DNA from: Rikenellaceae bacterium
Lineage (GTDB): Bacteria; Bacteroidota; Bacteroidia; Bacteroidales; UBA932
Assembly (NCBI GenBank): GCA_900771005.1
Contig: CAAGMI010000060.1
Span: 62,001-126,000, forward strand
DNA length: 64,000 bases
Reading direction: 5' to 3'
Positions 42,887-52,014 of the stretch are shown here, one piece after another. Position 1 is the stretch's first letter. Each line of letters starts with the position of its first letter. The notes below the pieces were generated by a model. The model did no database searches and had not been told where the DNA came from. It worked only from the letters and a program-made list of their open reading frames with translations. The position numbers and the translations under genes are program-made.

Positions 42887-45864
42887 AACGATATCTTACC
42901 CTACTGGTCACAGCGGTGACCATATTCGCCTGTTCCTCTCCCGCAGTCAAAGAGACGCCCGATGCAGAATGGAGCAGGGATGCCGTTATTTATGAGATGA
43001 ACGTCCGTCAGCTCACGCCTGAAGGGACTTTCGATGCTGCCGCAGAAGTTCTCCCTATGCTGAAAGAAATAGGCGTGGACATTGTCTGGTTGATGCCTGT
43101 CCATCCTATCGGGAAACTTGAGCGCAAAGGGACCCTGGGTTCTTATTATGCCCCGCAGGATTATCTCGCCATCAATCCCGAATACGGAACTCTGGAAGAT
43201 TTCGACGAATTCGTACAGGAAGCGCACAGACTCGGTATGAAAGTGATTCTCGACTGGGTGGCAAACCATACTTCCCCCGATTCCAAATGGTCTCAGGAGC
43301 ATCCTGATTGGTTCCTGCACGATGAGAAAGGCCATTTCGTCGTCCAGCACGACTGGACGGACATCGCTCCTATGGATCTCTCCAATGAGGAGATGCGTGC
43401 TTCAATGCGCGACTGTTTCCGTTTCTGGCTCGGAAGGGGTGTGGATGGATTCAGATGTGACGTGGCGGGAGAAATGCCCGTGGAATATTGGGAATCTATG
43501 ATAAGTCCTATGAGGGAGGAGTATCCGGGCAGATATTGGCTTGCCGAAGGAGAGAAACCTGAACTTCACACCGTATCCGGATTTGACGCAAGCTACAGTT
43601 GGGAACTCCACCATCTTCTCAATGACATTGCCGCCGGAAAAGCGGACGGCACGAAGCTCGGAGAATATATCAAGACCGAGAGGCGGAACTACCCTTCGGA
43701 CGCAATGCGTCTGGCGTTCACCTCAAACCACGATGAGAACGCCTGGGCCGGTACGGAATTCGAACGTATGGGGGATGCCTGGAAGGCTATGACCGTTCTC
43801 TGCTGGACACTCCCCGGGACGCAGCCGTTGATATACACGGGACAGGAAGTCGGGATGCATCACAGGTTCGCCTTCTTCGAGAAGGACTCCATCCCTTCAT
43901 ACGATTGGAACGAATATTCTGACTTCTATAAATACCTTTCTGACATCAAACATTCAAATCCGGCACTCAGGTCCGGAGACCCTGAAGGTGTTTTCGAAAT
44001 TATTGAATGCAACAGCAATCACATCGAGTTCAGGAGGACGCTCGGAGACAATACCGTCACAGTCGGCGTCCAACTGCAGGCTCCGTGGGATTTCGTCATA
44101 AGTTATCCGGCAAAAAGAGTTGAAAGGGTAGAGCCTCTCAGCTGGTGGGTCGGGATGAAAACCCCTCTCCAGCTTCTCATACGGGGAGATGACATATCTT
44201 CTTATGACATAAGCATAAGCGGAGGGGAAGGAGTGAAAGTGACTGGTATACACAAGGCAGACAGCCCAAACTACACTTTCGTTGACGTATGCGTTTCTCC
44301 AACGGCGGAGCCTGGCACATACGACATCGTTTTCACAAAGGACGGAAGCAGTTTCAGTGTTCCGTATGAAATAGCTGAGAGACGTGAAGGCTCTGCCTCA
44401 AGAAAAAGTTTCGGCCCGGCAGATGCTATCTATCTTCTGATGCCGGACCGTTTTTCCAACGGTGACCCTTCAAATGACAATACATCCAACACGGATGAAA
44501 AGGCCGACTACGATGCCTTCTTCGGCCGCCACGGAGGCGACATAAGGGGTATCCGCAACCATTTGGACTATATTCAGGATCTGGGCATGACTGCCATATG
44601 GGCTAATCCGTTGCTTGAGGACAACGAACCCGAGAGTTCCTACCACGGATATGCATGCTCCGACTACTATCACATTGACAGCCGTTTCGGAAGCAATTTC
44701 GCCTATCGTGAGCTGGTGAAGGACGCTCACTCCCACAATCTGAAAATGATTATGGACATTGTCACAAATCACTGCGGAGCCGCCCACTGGTGGATGAAGG
44801 ATCTGCCGTTCGAAGACTGGGTGCATCAGTGGCCGGAATATACCCACTCAAACTGCGCCTTCTCGGCACAGAATGATCCGTACTGCTCCAATCTGGACAA
44901 GGAGAATATGCTGGGAGGATGGTTTGACACCTCGATGCCCGATATGAATCTCGACAATCCGTTCGTCCTCCAGTATTTCAAGCAGTGGGCCGTATGGTGG
45001 ATTGAATGGGCCGACCTGGACGGTCTGCGGGTGGATACATATCCTTACAATGAGAAATATCCTATGGCGGAATGGTGCGAATCCATCCTCAACGAATACC
45101 CGTCCCTCAATATCGTGGGAGAAGTCTGGTCCGTCAATGTCCCTCAGGTAGCATACTGGCAGGCCGGCAATCCCAACAGGGACGGATTCAATTCCCATCT
45201 TCCTTCGATTATGGATTTCTGCCTCCACGATGCAATATGCAGGAGCATCAATTCCGACCGTGAGAGTTGGGACGAAGGAATTACGAAGATTTATGATTCA
45301 ATGGCAAATGATGTATATTTCCAGGACGTCAGCAATATGATGATCTTCCCGGGCAATCACGACACGGACCGCATTGCGGACATAGTAGGGAAGGATCCTG
45401 CCAAAATGAAAATCATTATGACTCTTATGGCCACTCTCAGAGGGTTCCCCCAGATATATACCGGAGACGAGTATATGGCCGTAAGCCGCGACAGATCACA
45501 GGGGCATGGAGGACTCAGGGTGGAGTTCAATGAAGATTGGGAGCAGGACCCTGCCTCCAAGGACCTCCACGACTATGTCAGGACTCTCTTTCAATGGAGA
45601 AAGGGATGTCGGATCGTGCAGGAGGGAGACTTCAGGCACTTCCTTTCAAGAGACAACACCTATGCATATTTCCGACACTCCGGGGACGGCGTTGTCTTTG
45701 TCTATGTGAACAATAACCCGCAGCCGCGCGAAATTCCTTGGCCGGACTACAGTGAAATCACCTCGGGACTGACCGTTGGCACCAATGTCATAACAGGAGA
45801 AAGCGTTGACGTAACCGCCCCTATGACGGTAGGAGGACGCGAATGCCTCGTACTTCAATTCTGA
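42883..45864 (+). CDS. Two-domain GH13 enzyme, amylase-like plus neopullulanase-like
   Basis: 993 residues from the ATG at 42883, which overlaps the GH2 stop (ATGA) and starts a lipoprotein signal (lipobox IFAC). Domain 1 (about 30-400) is a complete GH13 set: DWVANH, GFRCDVAGE, AEGEKPE, NHDEN. Then residues 410-500 form a cyclomaltodextrinase N-domain (GVKVTGIHKADSPNYTFVDV), and domain 2 (about 505-920) is a second GH13 set of the SusA/neopullulanase type: DIVTNHC, GLRVDTYPYN, VGEVWSVN, NHDTDR. A short C-terminal beta domain follows. Usually these are separate proteins. The catalytic residues of both domains look intact. I infer a lipoprotein that trims glucan in two steps. Confidence 0.9.
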   Translation: MKRYLTLLVTAVTIFACSSPAVKETPDAEWSRDAVIYEMNVRQLTPEGTFDAAAEVLPMLKEIGVDIVWLMPVHPIGKLERKGTLGSYYAPQDYLAINPEYGTLEDFDEFVQEAHRLGMKVILDWVANHTSPDSKWSQEHPDWFLHDEKGHFVVQHDWTDIAPMDLSNEEMRASMRDCFRFWLGRGVDGFRCDVAGEMPVEYWESMISPMREEYPGRYWLAEGEKPELHTVSGFDASYSWELHHLLNDIAAGKADGTKLGEYIKTERRNYPSDAMRLAFTSNHDENAWAGTEFERMGDAWKAMTVLCWTLPGTQPLIYTGQEVGMHHRFAFFEKDSIPSYDWNEYSDFYKYLSDIKHSNPALRSGDPEGVFEIIECNSNHIEFRRTLGDNTVTVGVQLQAPWDFVISYPAKRVERVEPLSWWVGMKTPLQLLIRGDDISSYDISISGGEGVKVTGIHKADSPNYTFVDVCVSPTAEPGTYDIVFTKDGSSFSVPYEIAERREGSASRKSFGPADAIYLLMPDRFSNGDPSNDNTSNTDEKADYDAFFGRHGGDIRGIRNHLDYIQDLGMTAIWANPLLEDNEPESSYHGYACSDYYHIDSRFGSNFAYRELVKDAHSHNLKMIMDIVTNHCGAAHWWMKDLPFEDWVHQWPEYTHSNCAFSAQNDPYCSNLDKENMLGGWFDTSMPDMNLDNPFVLQYFKQWAVWWIEWADLDGLRVDTYPYNEKYPMAEWCESILNEYPSLNIVGEVWSVNVPQVAYWQAGNPNRDGFNSHLPSIMDFCLHDAICRSINSDRESWDEGITKIYDSMANDVYFQDVSNMMIFPGNHDTDRIADIVGKDPAKMKIIMTLMATLRGFPQIYTGDEYMAVSRDRSQGHGGLRVEFNEDWEQDPASKDLHDYVRTLFQWRKGCRIVQEGDFRHFLSRDNTYAYFRHSGDGVVFVYVNNNPQPREIPWPDYSEITSGLTVGTNVITGESVDVTAPMTVGGRECLVLQF

Positions 45865-45887
45865 TACAAATGAAAAATCATCATAAC

Positions 45888-48059
45888 ATGAAAATAAAGA
45901 CCCTTATTTTCTGTCTGTTTACACTTACGGCATGTAGCAGTGTCGAATGGCAGCCCTGCTGCGAACTCAACTCTCCTGACGGAAACCTCAACCTTCAGTT
46001 CGCACTTATTGATGGAGCCCCTCAGTACTCCCTGAGCAGGTGCAATACGAAAGTTATTCTTCCAAGCCGTATGGGTTTCGATATGAGAGGTACTGTCAAG
46101 GCTGAGGAAATCAAGATCAAAGGTTCCTCCATCACTAAAGAGGACAGCAAACCGGGATTTTCAATGTATGACGGCTTCGTTGCCGATACCGTCTTATTCG
46201 ATTCCTTCGATGAAACCTGGGAACCGGTATGGGGCGAGGAGTCTTCCATCCGCAACCACTACAATGAGATGCTTGTCCGCCTCATCCAGCCTGAATCCGA
46301 ACGCAGGATGGACATCCGTTTCCGTCTGTTCGATGACGGCCTGGGATTCAGGTATGAATTTCCGGAAGGGCAGCCTCTGGTATATTTCGTGGTGAAAGAG
46401 GAACTTACTGAGTTCGCAATGGCAGATGACTGCCTGACCTGGTGGATACCGGGAGATTACGACACACAGGAATATGAGTATACCGAATGCCGTTTGTCTG
46501 AAGTGAGCTCCCACTTCAGGGATAAGCTCAGAGGCAATTCGAGCCAGACATTTTTCAGCACCTCCGGTGTCCAGACCAGTCTGCAGATGAAAATGCAGAA
46601 CGGACTTTACGTAAACATACACGAAGCCGCACTGGTTGATTTTCCTTGTATGAGTCTTCTTGTTGACGAACGCAGACACAGTCTGCAGGCATGGCTGACT
46701 CCGGATGCCCAGGGATACAAGGGCAATCTGCAGACGCCTGCAAAGACTCCCTGGCGTACCGTCCAGGTCGCCCGGACAGCCGTCGAACAGCTGCAAAGCC
46801 GTCTCGTCCTCAATCTGAACGAACCTTGCGCCATCGAGGACGTCAGCTGGATACATCCTGTCAAATATATGGGCGTATGGTGGGAAATGATTGCAGGTTA
46901 CGGAAACTGGCATTACACCGATGACTTTCAGTCTGTGAAACTTGGACAGACCGACTATTCATCCGCCAGACCGCACGGACGCCACAGCGGAAACAACGAA
47001 AGAGTCCGCTACTATATCGACTTCGCCGCAGACAACGGTTTCGATGCCCTGCTCGTGGAAGGCTGGAATATCGGTTGGGAGGACTGGGCCAACTGTGACA
47101 AGGATTATGTTTTCGATTTTCTGACCCCTTATCCGGATTTCGACATCGAAGCATTGAATGAATATGCCCATTCCAAGGGTATCAGGCTTGTGATGCATCA
47201 CGAGACATCCAGCTCCCCAAGGAATTATGAACGGCATCTGGAAGCAGCATATAACCTTATGAACAAATATGGCTATGATGCCGTCAAATCCGGTTACGTC
47301 GGCGACATTCTGCCTCAGGGAATGTACCATTTCAACCAATATATGGTCAACCACTACCTGTACTGTGTCAAGGAAGCCGCCAGACACCACATTATGGTGA
47401 ATGCACACGAGGCGGTCCGCCCTACCGGACTGTGCAGGACATGGCCGAACCTCATAGGAAACGAATCCGCAATGGGAACCGAATACCAGGCCTTTGGAGG
47501 CATTACCCCGGGACATACTGCAATTCTTCCTTTCACCAGGTTAAACGGAGGGCCAATGGACTACACTCCGGGAATCTTCGAACAGAACCTCAAAGAATGG
47601 TGCGGAAACGATTCGCATGTGAATTCCACTATCGCCGGACAACTCGGTCTGTACCTTACGATGTACTCCCCTCTGCAGATGGCCGCAGACACTCCGGAAC
47701 ATTATCTGGAACATATGGACGCATTCCAGTTTATAAAAGATGTGGCAGTGGACTGGAGCGAGAGCCGTTATCTCTACGCCGAGCCAATGCATTATGTGGT
47801 CACGGCCAGAAAAGCTAAGGATACCGGACTATGGTTCGTAGGAGGCGTGACAGATTCACAGGAAAGGGAATTCGAAATCCGCTTCGACTTTCTGGAGCCT
47901 GGCCGGGAATTCACTGCCACAATCTATTCGGATGCTTCCGACGCCCACTTCCTTGATAATCCTCAAGCTTACGACATTCGAACGCAAATTGTTGACTGCA
48001 ACAGCGTTATCTATGTCACGATGGCCCCTGGAGGCGGCTTCGGAATCTCTATAAAGTAG
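45888..48059 (+). CDS. susB: GH97 inverting alpha-glucosidase, SusB-type
   Basis: 723 residues from the ATG at 45888 (MKIKTLIFCLFTLTAC, a lipoprotein signal); an ATG 18 bases earlier is possible. Domains: beta-super-sandwich (30-280), TIM barrel (285-610, PVKYMGVWWEMIAG, EGWNIGWEDW), C-terminal beta domain. The Ca-site and acid residues of inverting GH97 enzymes are present, and counted from this start they fall at Glu439 (HHETSS), Glu508 (NAHEAVRP) and Glu532 (GTEYQAF), the numbers I recall from B. thetaiotaomicron SusB. It releases glucose from non-reducing ends of malto-oligosaccharides in the periplasm. It is the last gene of the PUL. Confidence 0.94.
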   Translation: MKIKTLIFCLFTLTACSSVEWQPCCELNSPDGNLNLQFALIDGAPQYSLSRCNTKVILPSRMGFDMRGTVKAEEIKIKGSSITKEDSKPGFSMYDGFVADTVLFDSFDETWEPVWGEESSIRNHYNEMLVRLIQPESERRMDIRFRLFDDGLGFRYEFPEGQPLVYFVVKEELTEFAMADDCLTWWIPGDYDTQEYEYTECRLSEVSSHFRDKLRGNSSQTFFSTSGVQTSLQMKMQNGLYVNIHEAALVDFPCMSLLVDERRHSLQAWLTPDAQGYKGNLQTPAKTPWRTVQVARTAVEQLQSRLVLNLNEPCAIEDVSWIHPVKYMGVWWEMIAGYGNWHYTDDFQSVKLGQTDYSSARPHGRHSGNNERVRYYIDFAADNGFDALLVEGWNIGWEDWANCDKDYVFDFLTPYPDFDIEALNEYAHSKGIRLVMHHETSSSPRNYERHLEAAYNLMNKYGYDAVKSGYVGDILPQGMYHFNQYMVNHYLYCVKEAARHHIMVNAHEAVRPTGLCRTWPNLIGNESAMGTEYQAFGGITPGHTAILPFTRLNGGPMDYTPGIFEQNLKEWCGNDSHVNSTIAGQLGLYLTMYSPLQMAADTPEHYLEHMDAFQFIKDVAVDWSESRYLYAEPMHYVVTARKAKDTGLWFVGGVTDSQEREFEIRFDFLEPGREFTATIYSDASDAHFLDNPQAYDIRTQIVDCNSVIYVTMAPGGGFGISIK

Positions 48060-48081
48060 GAAACTCTTTCGCAGATTTTTG

Positions 48082-48089
48082 TATATTTG
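48082..48089 (+). promoter_or_regulatory. -7 element of the serine palmitoyltransferase gene
   Basis: TATATTTG, an exact TAnnTTTG, 30 bases before the ATG at 48120. No clear -33 box. It marks a transcription unit separate from the PUL although the genes are on one strand. Confidence 0.55.
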
Positions 48090-48119
48090 CGCCATTGTCG
48101 TGTATTAAAACCTAAAGAA

Positions 48120-49313
48120 ATGCAAAAGCTATTAAATGCAATTTGCGACAAATACACTGTGCCTCAGGATGTTAAGGCAAAGGGTATTTATCCGTATTAT
48201 CGTCCGATTTCAACAGGACAGGATCCTGTGGTGACGATGGCAAACGGCCAGAAAGCCCTGATGTTCGGTTCGAACTCATATCTTGGACTTTCTGATGATC
48301 CCAGACTGAAAGAAGCTGCCATTGCGGCAATCAAAAAATATGGTACCAGCTGTTCAGGTTCAAGATTCCTCAACGGAACACTGGACATCCACTGCGAGCT
48401 TGAAGAGAAACTTGCCAAGCTCGTCGGGAAGGAGGAAGCAGTTACGTACAGCACCGGATTCCAGGTAAACCTCGGAGTCGTAAGCTGCCTCGGAATACGC
48501 GGAGGCTATATACTGCTTGATGAGCTCGACCATGCCTGCATCATCGACGGCAGCCGCCTGAGTTTCAGCACCGTATACAAGTTCAAGCACAACGATATGG
48601 AGTCTCTCGAAAAGAAGCTTCAGGTCTGTGAGAAGGACGCTTTCAAACTTATCGTAGTTGACGGAGTATATTCCATGGAAGGAGACATCGCCCCTATCCC
48701 TCAGATATGCGACCTCTGCGAAAAATACAACGCCTCCATAATGATTGATGACGCCCACGGACTCGGAGTGCTCGGTGAAAACGGGCGGGGAACTGCAAAC
48801 CATTTCGGAGAGACCGACAGGGTCGACTTGATAATGGGTACCTTCTCAAAGAGTTTCGGCTCCCTCGGTGGATTCATTGCCGCGGATTCCGACGTGATCA
48901 ATGTACTCAAGCATCAGTCCCGTTCTCTCATTTTCAGCGCATCCATGCCGCCTGCAAACGTAGCGGCAGTCAGCAAGGCCATTGACATTATGCTTGAAGA
49001 GCCTGAGAGAATCGAGAATCTCTGGAAGGTCACTCGTCACGCACAGGAAGCGTTCAAAGCCAACGGTTTCGATACAGGACACACTCAGTCCCCTATCATC
49101 CCTCTGTTCGTCCGTGACACGGAGAAGGCTATGACAATCGTCAAGCTTGCTCTTGACGAGGGCGTTTTCATTACTCCTGTCATCGCCCCTGCAGTGCCGG
49201 AGAAGGACGTAATGATCAGGTTCGCGCTCATGGCCACTCACAGCTGCGAACAGGTGGACATTGCCGTGGAGAAACTTACAGGAATCTTCAAGAAACTGGA
49301 CATAATAGCTTAA
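48120..49313 (+). CDS. spt: Serine palmitoyltransferase
   Basis: 397 residues from the ATG at 48120; an in-frame TTG upstream is rejected because it lies in the -7 box. It is an alpha-oxoamine synthase: LMFGSNSYLGLSDDP, SGSRFLNGTLDIHCELEE, VVDGVYSMEGDIAPIP, DDAHGLGVLGENGRG, and the PLP lysine in GTFSKSFGS (Lys244). The sequence follows Bacteroides Spt (BT_0870 type) through its whole length more than glycine C-acetyltransferase (Kbl). It joins Ser and an acyl-CoA to 3-ketosphinganine, the first step of sphingolipid synthesis, in the cytosol. The next gene starts three bases after its stop. Confidence 0.85.
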   Translation: MQKLLNAICDKYTVPQDVKAKGIYPYYRPISTGQDPVVTMANGQKALMFGSNSYLGLSDDPRLKEAAIAAIKKYGTSCSGSRFLNGTLDIHCELEEKLAKLVGKEEAVTYSTGFQVNLGVVSCLGIRGGYILLDELDHACIIDGSRLSFSTVYKFKHNDMESLEKKLQVCEKDAFKLIVVDGVYSMEGDIAPIPQICDLCEKYNASIMIDDAHGLGVLGENGRGTANHFGETDRVDLIMGTFSKSFGSLGGFIAADSDVINVLKHQSRSLIFSASMPPANVAAVSKAIDIMLEEPERIENLWKVTRHAQEAFKANGFDTGHTQSPIIPLFVRDTEKAMTIVKLALDEGVFITPVIAPAVPEKDVMIRFALMATHSCEQVDIAVEKLTGIFKKLDIIA

Positions 49314-49316
49314 TCT

Positions 49317-50111
49317 ATGGTTATCCTTATCACCGGCATCACTTCCGGTTTTGGAAAGGCAATGTCCGGGAAACTGGCGGCCGAGGGTCACAAGGTGTAC
49401 GGTACACATCGCCACGCCAGGGAGTTCATCCCGGGAGTGACCTATATCAAGGCGGAGTCCACCAGTGACGAAGAAGTCAAGGCTGCGGTAGACCAGGTCA
49501 TTGCCGCCGAAGGAAAGATTGATGTTTTCATCAACAACGCCGGAATGGGTATCGGGGGGCCTCTCGAGTTCTCCTCTCTGGATGACGCCCGCTACCAGAT
49601 GGATGTCAACTGGATGGGAATGGTAAGATTCCTACACTATGTGGTTCCGGTCATGCGTAGGCAGGGAAATGGCAAGATTATATGCTTCAGCTCGATAGGA
49701 GGTCTTATGGGACTTCCGTTTCAGGGACTGTATTCTGCATCCAAATTCGCCATTGAAGGTTACTGTGAGGCACTCAGGCTCGAACTCCGCAAGAGCGGGG
49801 TGAAGGTTATCGTCATCGAGCCGGGCGATTTCGCCACGCACTTCACCGCACAGAGAAAGAGTGTCTCCGACGAGGAGGCATACAAGGCATATCCAAGCTA
49901 TGCCGAGTCTCTTGCCAGCATCGAAAACGACGAGAACACGGGCCTGAAGCCCGAGTATCTCGCTGAAAAGATTGCGAAAATTGTCAGGAAGAAGAATCCT
50001 GCCTACAGCTATATCATATCCACGCTGGAGCAGAGGCTATCGGTAACTTTGAAAAAGATTCTGCCTTCCGGATGGTTTGCAGCAATACTTTCCAGCTATT
50101 ACAAACTGTAA
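49317..50111 (+). CDS. Short-chain dehydrogenase, candidate 3-ketosphinganine reductase
   Basis: 264 residues, a classical SDR. The NAD(P)-binding motif is GITSGFGKAM (TGxxxGxG), then NNAGMG, the catalytic Ser in CFSSIGG and YSASK (Tyr and Lys) with ALRLELRKSGVKVIVIEPG after it. The basic residue in GTHRHAR after the second strand fits NADP(H). It begins three bases after the serine palmitoyltransferase gene and must be co-translated with it. Reduction of 3-ketosphinganine to sphinganine is therefore a likely role, but SDR substrate cannot be read from sequence. The C-terminal helix is hydrophobic and may touch the membrane. Confidence 0.82.
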   Translation: MVILITGITSGFGKAMSGKLAAEGHKVYGTHRHAREFIPGVTYIKAESTSDEEVKAAVDQVIAAEGKIDVFINNAGMGIGGPLEFSSLDDARYQMDVNWMGMVRFLHYVVPVMRRQGNGKIICFSSIGGLMGLPFQGLYSASKFAIEGYCEALRLELRKSGVKVIVIEPGDFATHFTAQRKSVSDEEAYKAYPSYAESLASIENDENTGLKPEYLAEKIAKIVRKKNPAYSYIISTLEQRLSVTLKKILPSGWFAAILSSYYKL

Positions 50112-50142
50112 TTTCATTTTTGAACTGTCTTTCACTGAAACA

Positions 50143-52014
50143 ATGAAAATAACCTTTTCAATCGAATACCACACCATATGGGGCGAAACCCTCTGTCTCG
50201 TATCAGGCAACGAAAGATATACTATGAATTGGCAGGAGAACGGCATCTGGTCGGTTACCATTCCGGCATGCCCGGCAAAACTGCTCAAGGATTATTATTA
50301 TGTTGTAATAAATGACAACCTGATAGTCAGAAGCGAGTGGGAGCACCACAGTTCTAAGGCGCAGTCCGAAATCCGCGATGACTGGAAAGACTGTCCCATT
50401 CAGGGCTGTCCTTTCCCCAGGAAACATTCCGCCGCAATTTTCGACAGGCCCGGATTCCGCGGTGCCGGCACAGCCATACCGATATTCTCCCTCAGAACAC
50501 CGTCCGACTTCGGAATAGGTGAATTCAGAGATCTCCACCCTATTGTGGACTGGGCTGCTGCAACGGGTCAGTGCATCCTGCAGCTTCTTCCGATCAATGA
50601 TACGACCAGGAAAGGCGGGTGGGACGATTCATATCCTTACAGTCCCATCTCTTCATTTGCTCTCAACCCTCTCTATATTCATCTCCAAGATATCGGGGTG
50701 AAGGAGGATGCTGCCTTCAAGAAGAAGCAGAAGAGCCTCAACGCCCTTTCCGAGCTGGATTATCCGAAAGTATTCGAAGCGAAGATGGCACTTGTCCGCA
50801 AAGCCTTCCTGGAAACAGGAGAAAAGGACATGGCTGGCAAGCCTTACCAGAAGTTCATCAAGGAAAACGGATACTGGTTGAAGGAATATTCATACTTCTG
50901 CGCCCGCAGGGACTCTTTGGAGCCGGAATACTATTGCTGGATGCAATACCATCTGGACAAGCAGCTCAGCGAAGAGGTCAGATACGCCCACTCCAAGGGC
51001 ATCTATCTCAAGGGAGACCTACCTATCGGTGTCAGCCGCGACAGCGCGGAAGCCTATTATCACCCGGAACTGTTCTTTCTGGACTCATCAGCCGGGGCAC
51101 CTCCGGACTATTTCTCCACTGACGGTCAGAACTGGGGTTTCCCGACATACAACTGGGATGAGATGGCTAAGGATAATTTCGCCTGGTGGACTTCCCGTCT
51201 GAAGAAAATGGCCGAATATTTCGACGCGTTCCGTATAGACCACATCCTCGGATTCTTCCGTATCTGGGAGATTCCTGTGGAGCACAAGAGCGGTCTCGAA
51301 GGTCATTTCAATCCTGCAATGCCATACAGCGTGGAAGAAATCCGCAATATGGGGCTTCCTCTGGAAGGGCTGTTCCATCCTGATCCAAGGCATCCGGGAA
51401 TGTATCAGCCTTATATCACTCCGGCTTCATCCAATCTGGAGCAGTGGCAGCAGGAAAGGTTCGGAGCTCTTTACAATGACTTCTTTTTCCACCGTCATGA
51501 CGAATTCTGGCGCAGGAATGCCGAGAAAAAACTTCCGGTACTTCTCAACGCAACGGGAATGCTTGCCTGCGGTGAGGATCTCGGAATGGTTCCAGACTGC
51601 GTGCCGGGAGTAATGGATCACGAGAAGATTCTCTCACTGGAGATGGAACAGATGGACAAGGGACGTCCTTGGCCATACCTCAGCGTATGCGCCACATCAT
51701 CTCACGATATGGACACCATAAGGATGCAGCACCAGGGAGGAGACCCCGAAACCTGGGAGTGCAGGAACATACTCCAGCGCCATCTTGACTCTGGTTCGAT
51801 GCTGGCAGTTTTCCCTCTTCAGGACTGGCTGTCAATCGATGCCGGACTGCGACGCAAGGATTATGAGAACGAAAGGATAAACTACCCTGCCGATTCACAT
51901 AATCATTGGAAATTCCGCATCCACCTGGATCTGAATGAACTGAAAACGGCTGCAGAATTCAATGCAGCCGTAGAAGGAATGATAAAGGACAGCGGACGCC
52001 GATCTACTTTGTAA
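50143..52014 (+). CDS. malQ: 4-alpha-glucanotransferase (GH77) with one CBM20-like domain
   Basis: 623 residues from the ATG at 50143. The upstream in-frame ATG overlaps the previous gene and gives no plausible N-terminus. Residues 1-75 are a CBM20-like domain (ITFSIEYHTIWGETLCLV), and residues 105-610 the GH77 barrel with FRIDHILGFFRIWE (nucleophile Asp366), CGEDLGMVP and SSHDMDTIR. Bacteroides MalQ is usually near 890 residues with two CBM20 domains, so this form is short in its N-terminal part and in loops. It has no signal peptide and acts in the cytoplasm, rearranging malto-oligosaccharides imported by the PUL. It converges on floA with an 11-base overlap. Confidence 0.93.
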   Translation: MKITFSIEYHTIWGETLCLVSGNERYTMNWQENGIWSVTIPACPAKLLKDYYYVVINDNLIVRSEWEHHSSKAQSEIRDDWKDCPIQGCPFPRKHSAAIFDRPGFRGAGTAIPIFSLRTPSDFGIGEFRDLHPIVDWAAATGQCILQLLPINDTTRKGGWDDSYPYSPISSFALNPLYIHLQDIGVKEDAAFKKKQKSLNALSELDYPKVFEAKMALVRKAFLETGEKDMAGKPYQKFIKENGYWLKEYSYFCARRDSLEPEYYCWMQYHLDKQLSEEVRYAHSKGIYLKGDLPIGVSRDSAEAYYHPELFFLDSSAGAPPDYFSTDGQNWGFPTYNWDEMAKDNFAWWTSRLKKMAEYFDAFRIDHILGFFRIWEIPVEHKSGLEGHFNPAMPYSVEEIRNMGLPLEGLFHPDPRHPGMYQPYITPASSNLEQWQQERFGALYNDFFFHRHDEFWRRNAEKKLPVLLNATGMLACGEDLGMVPDCVPGVMDHEKILSLEMEQMDKGRPWPYLSVCATSSHDMDTIRMQHQGGDPETWECRNILQRHLDSGSMLAVFPLQDWLSIDAGLRRKDYENERINYPADSHNHWKFRIHLDLNELKTAAEFNAAVEGMIKDSGRRSTL

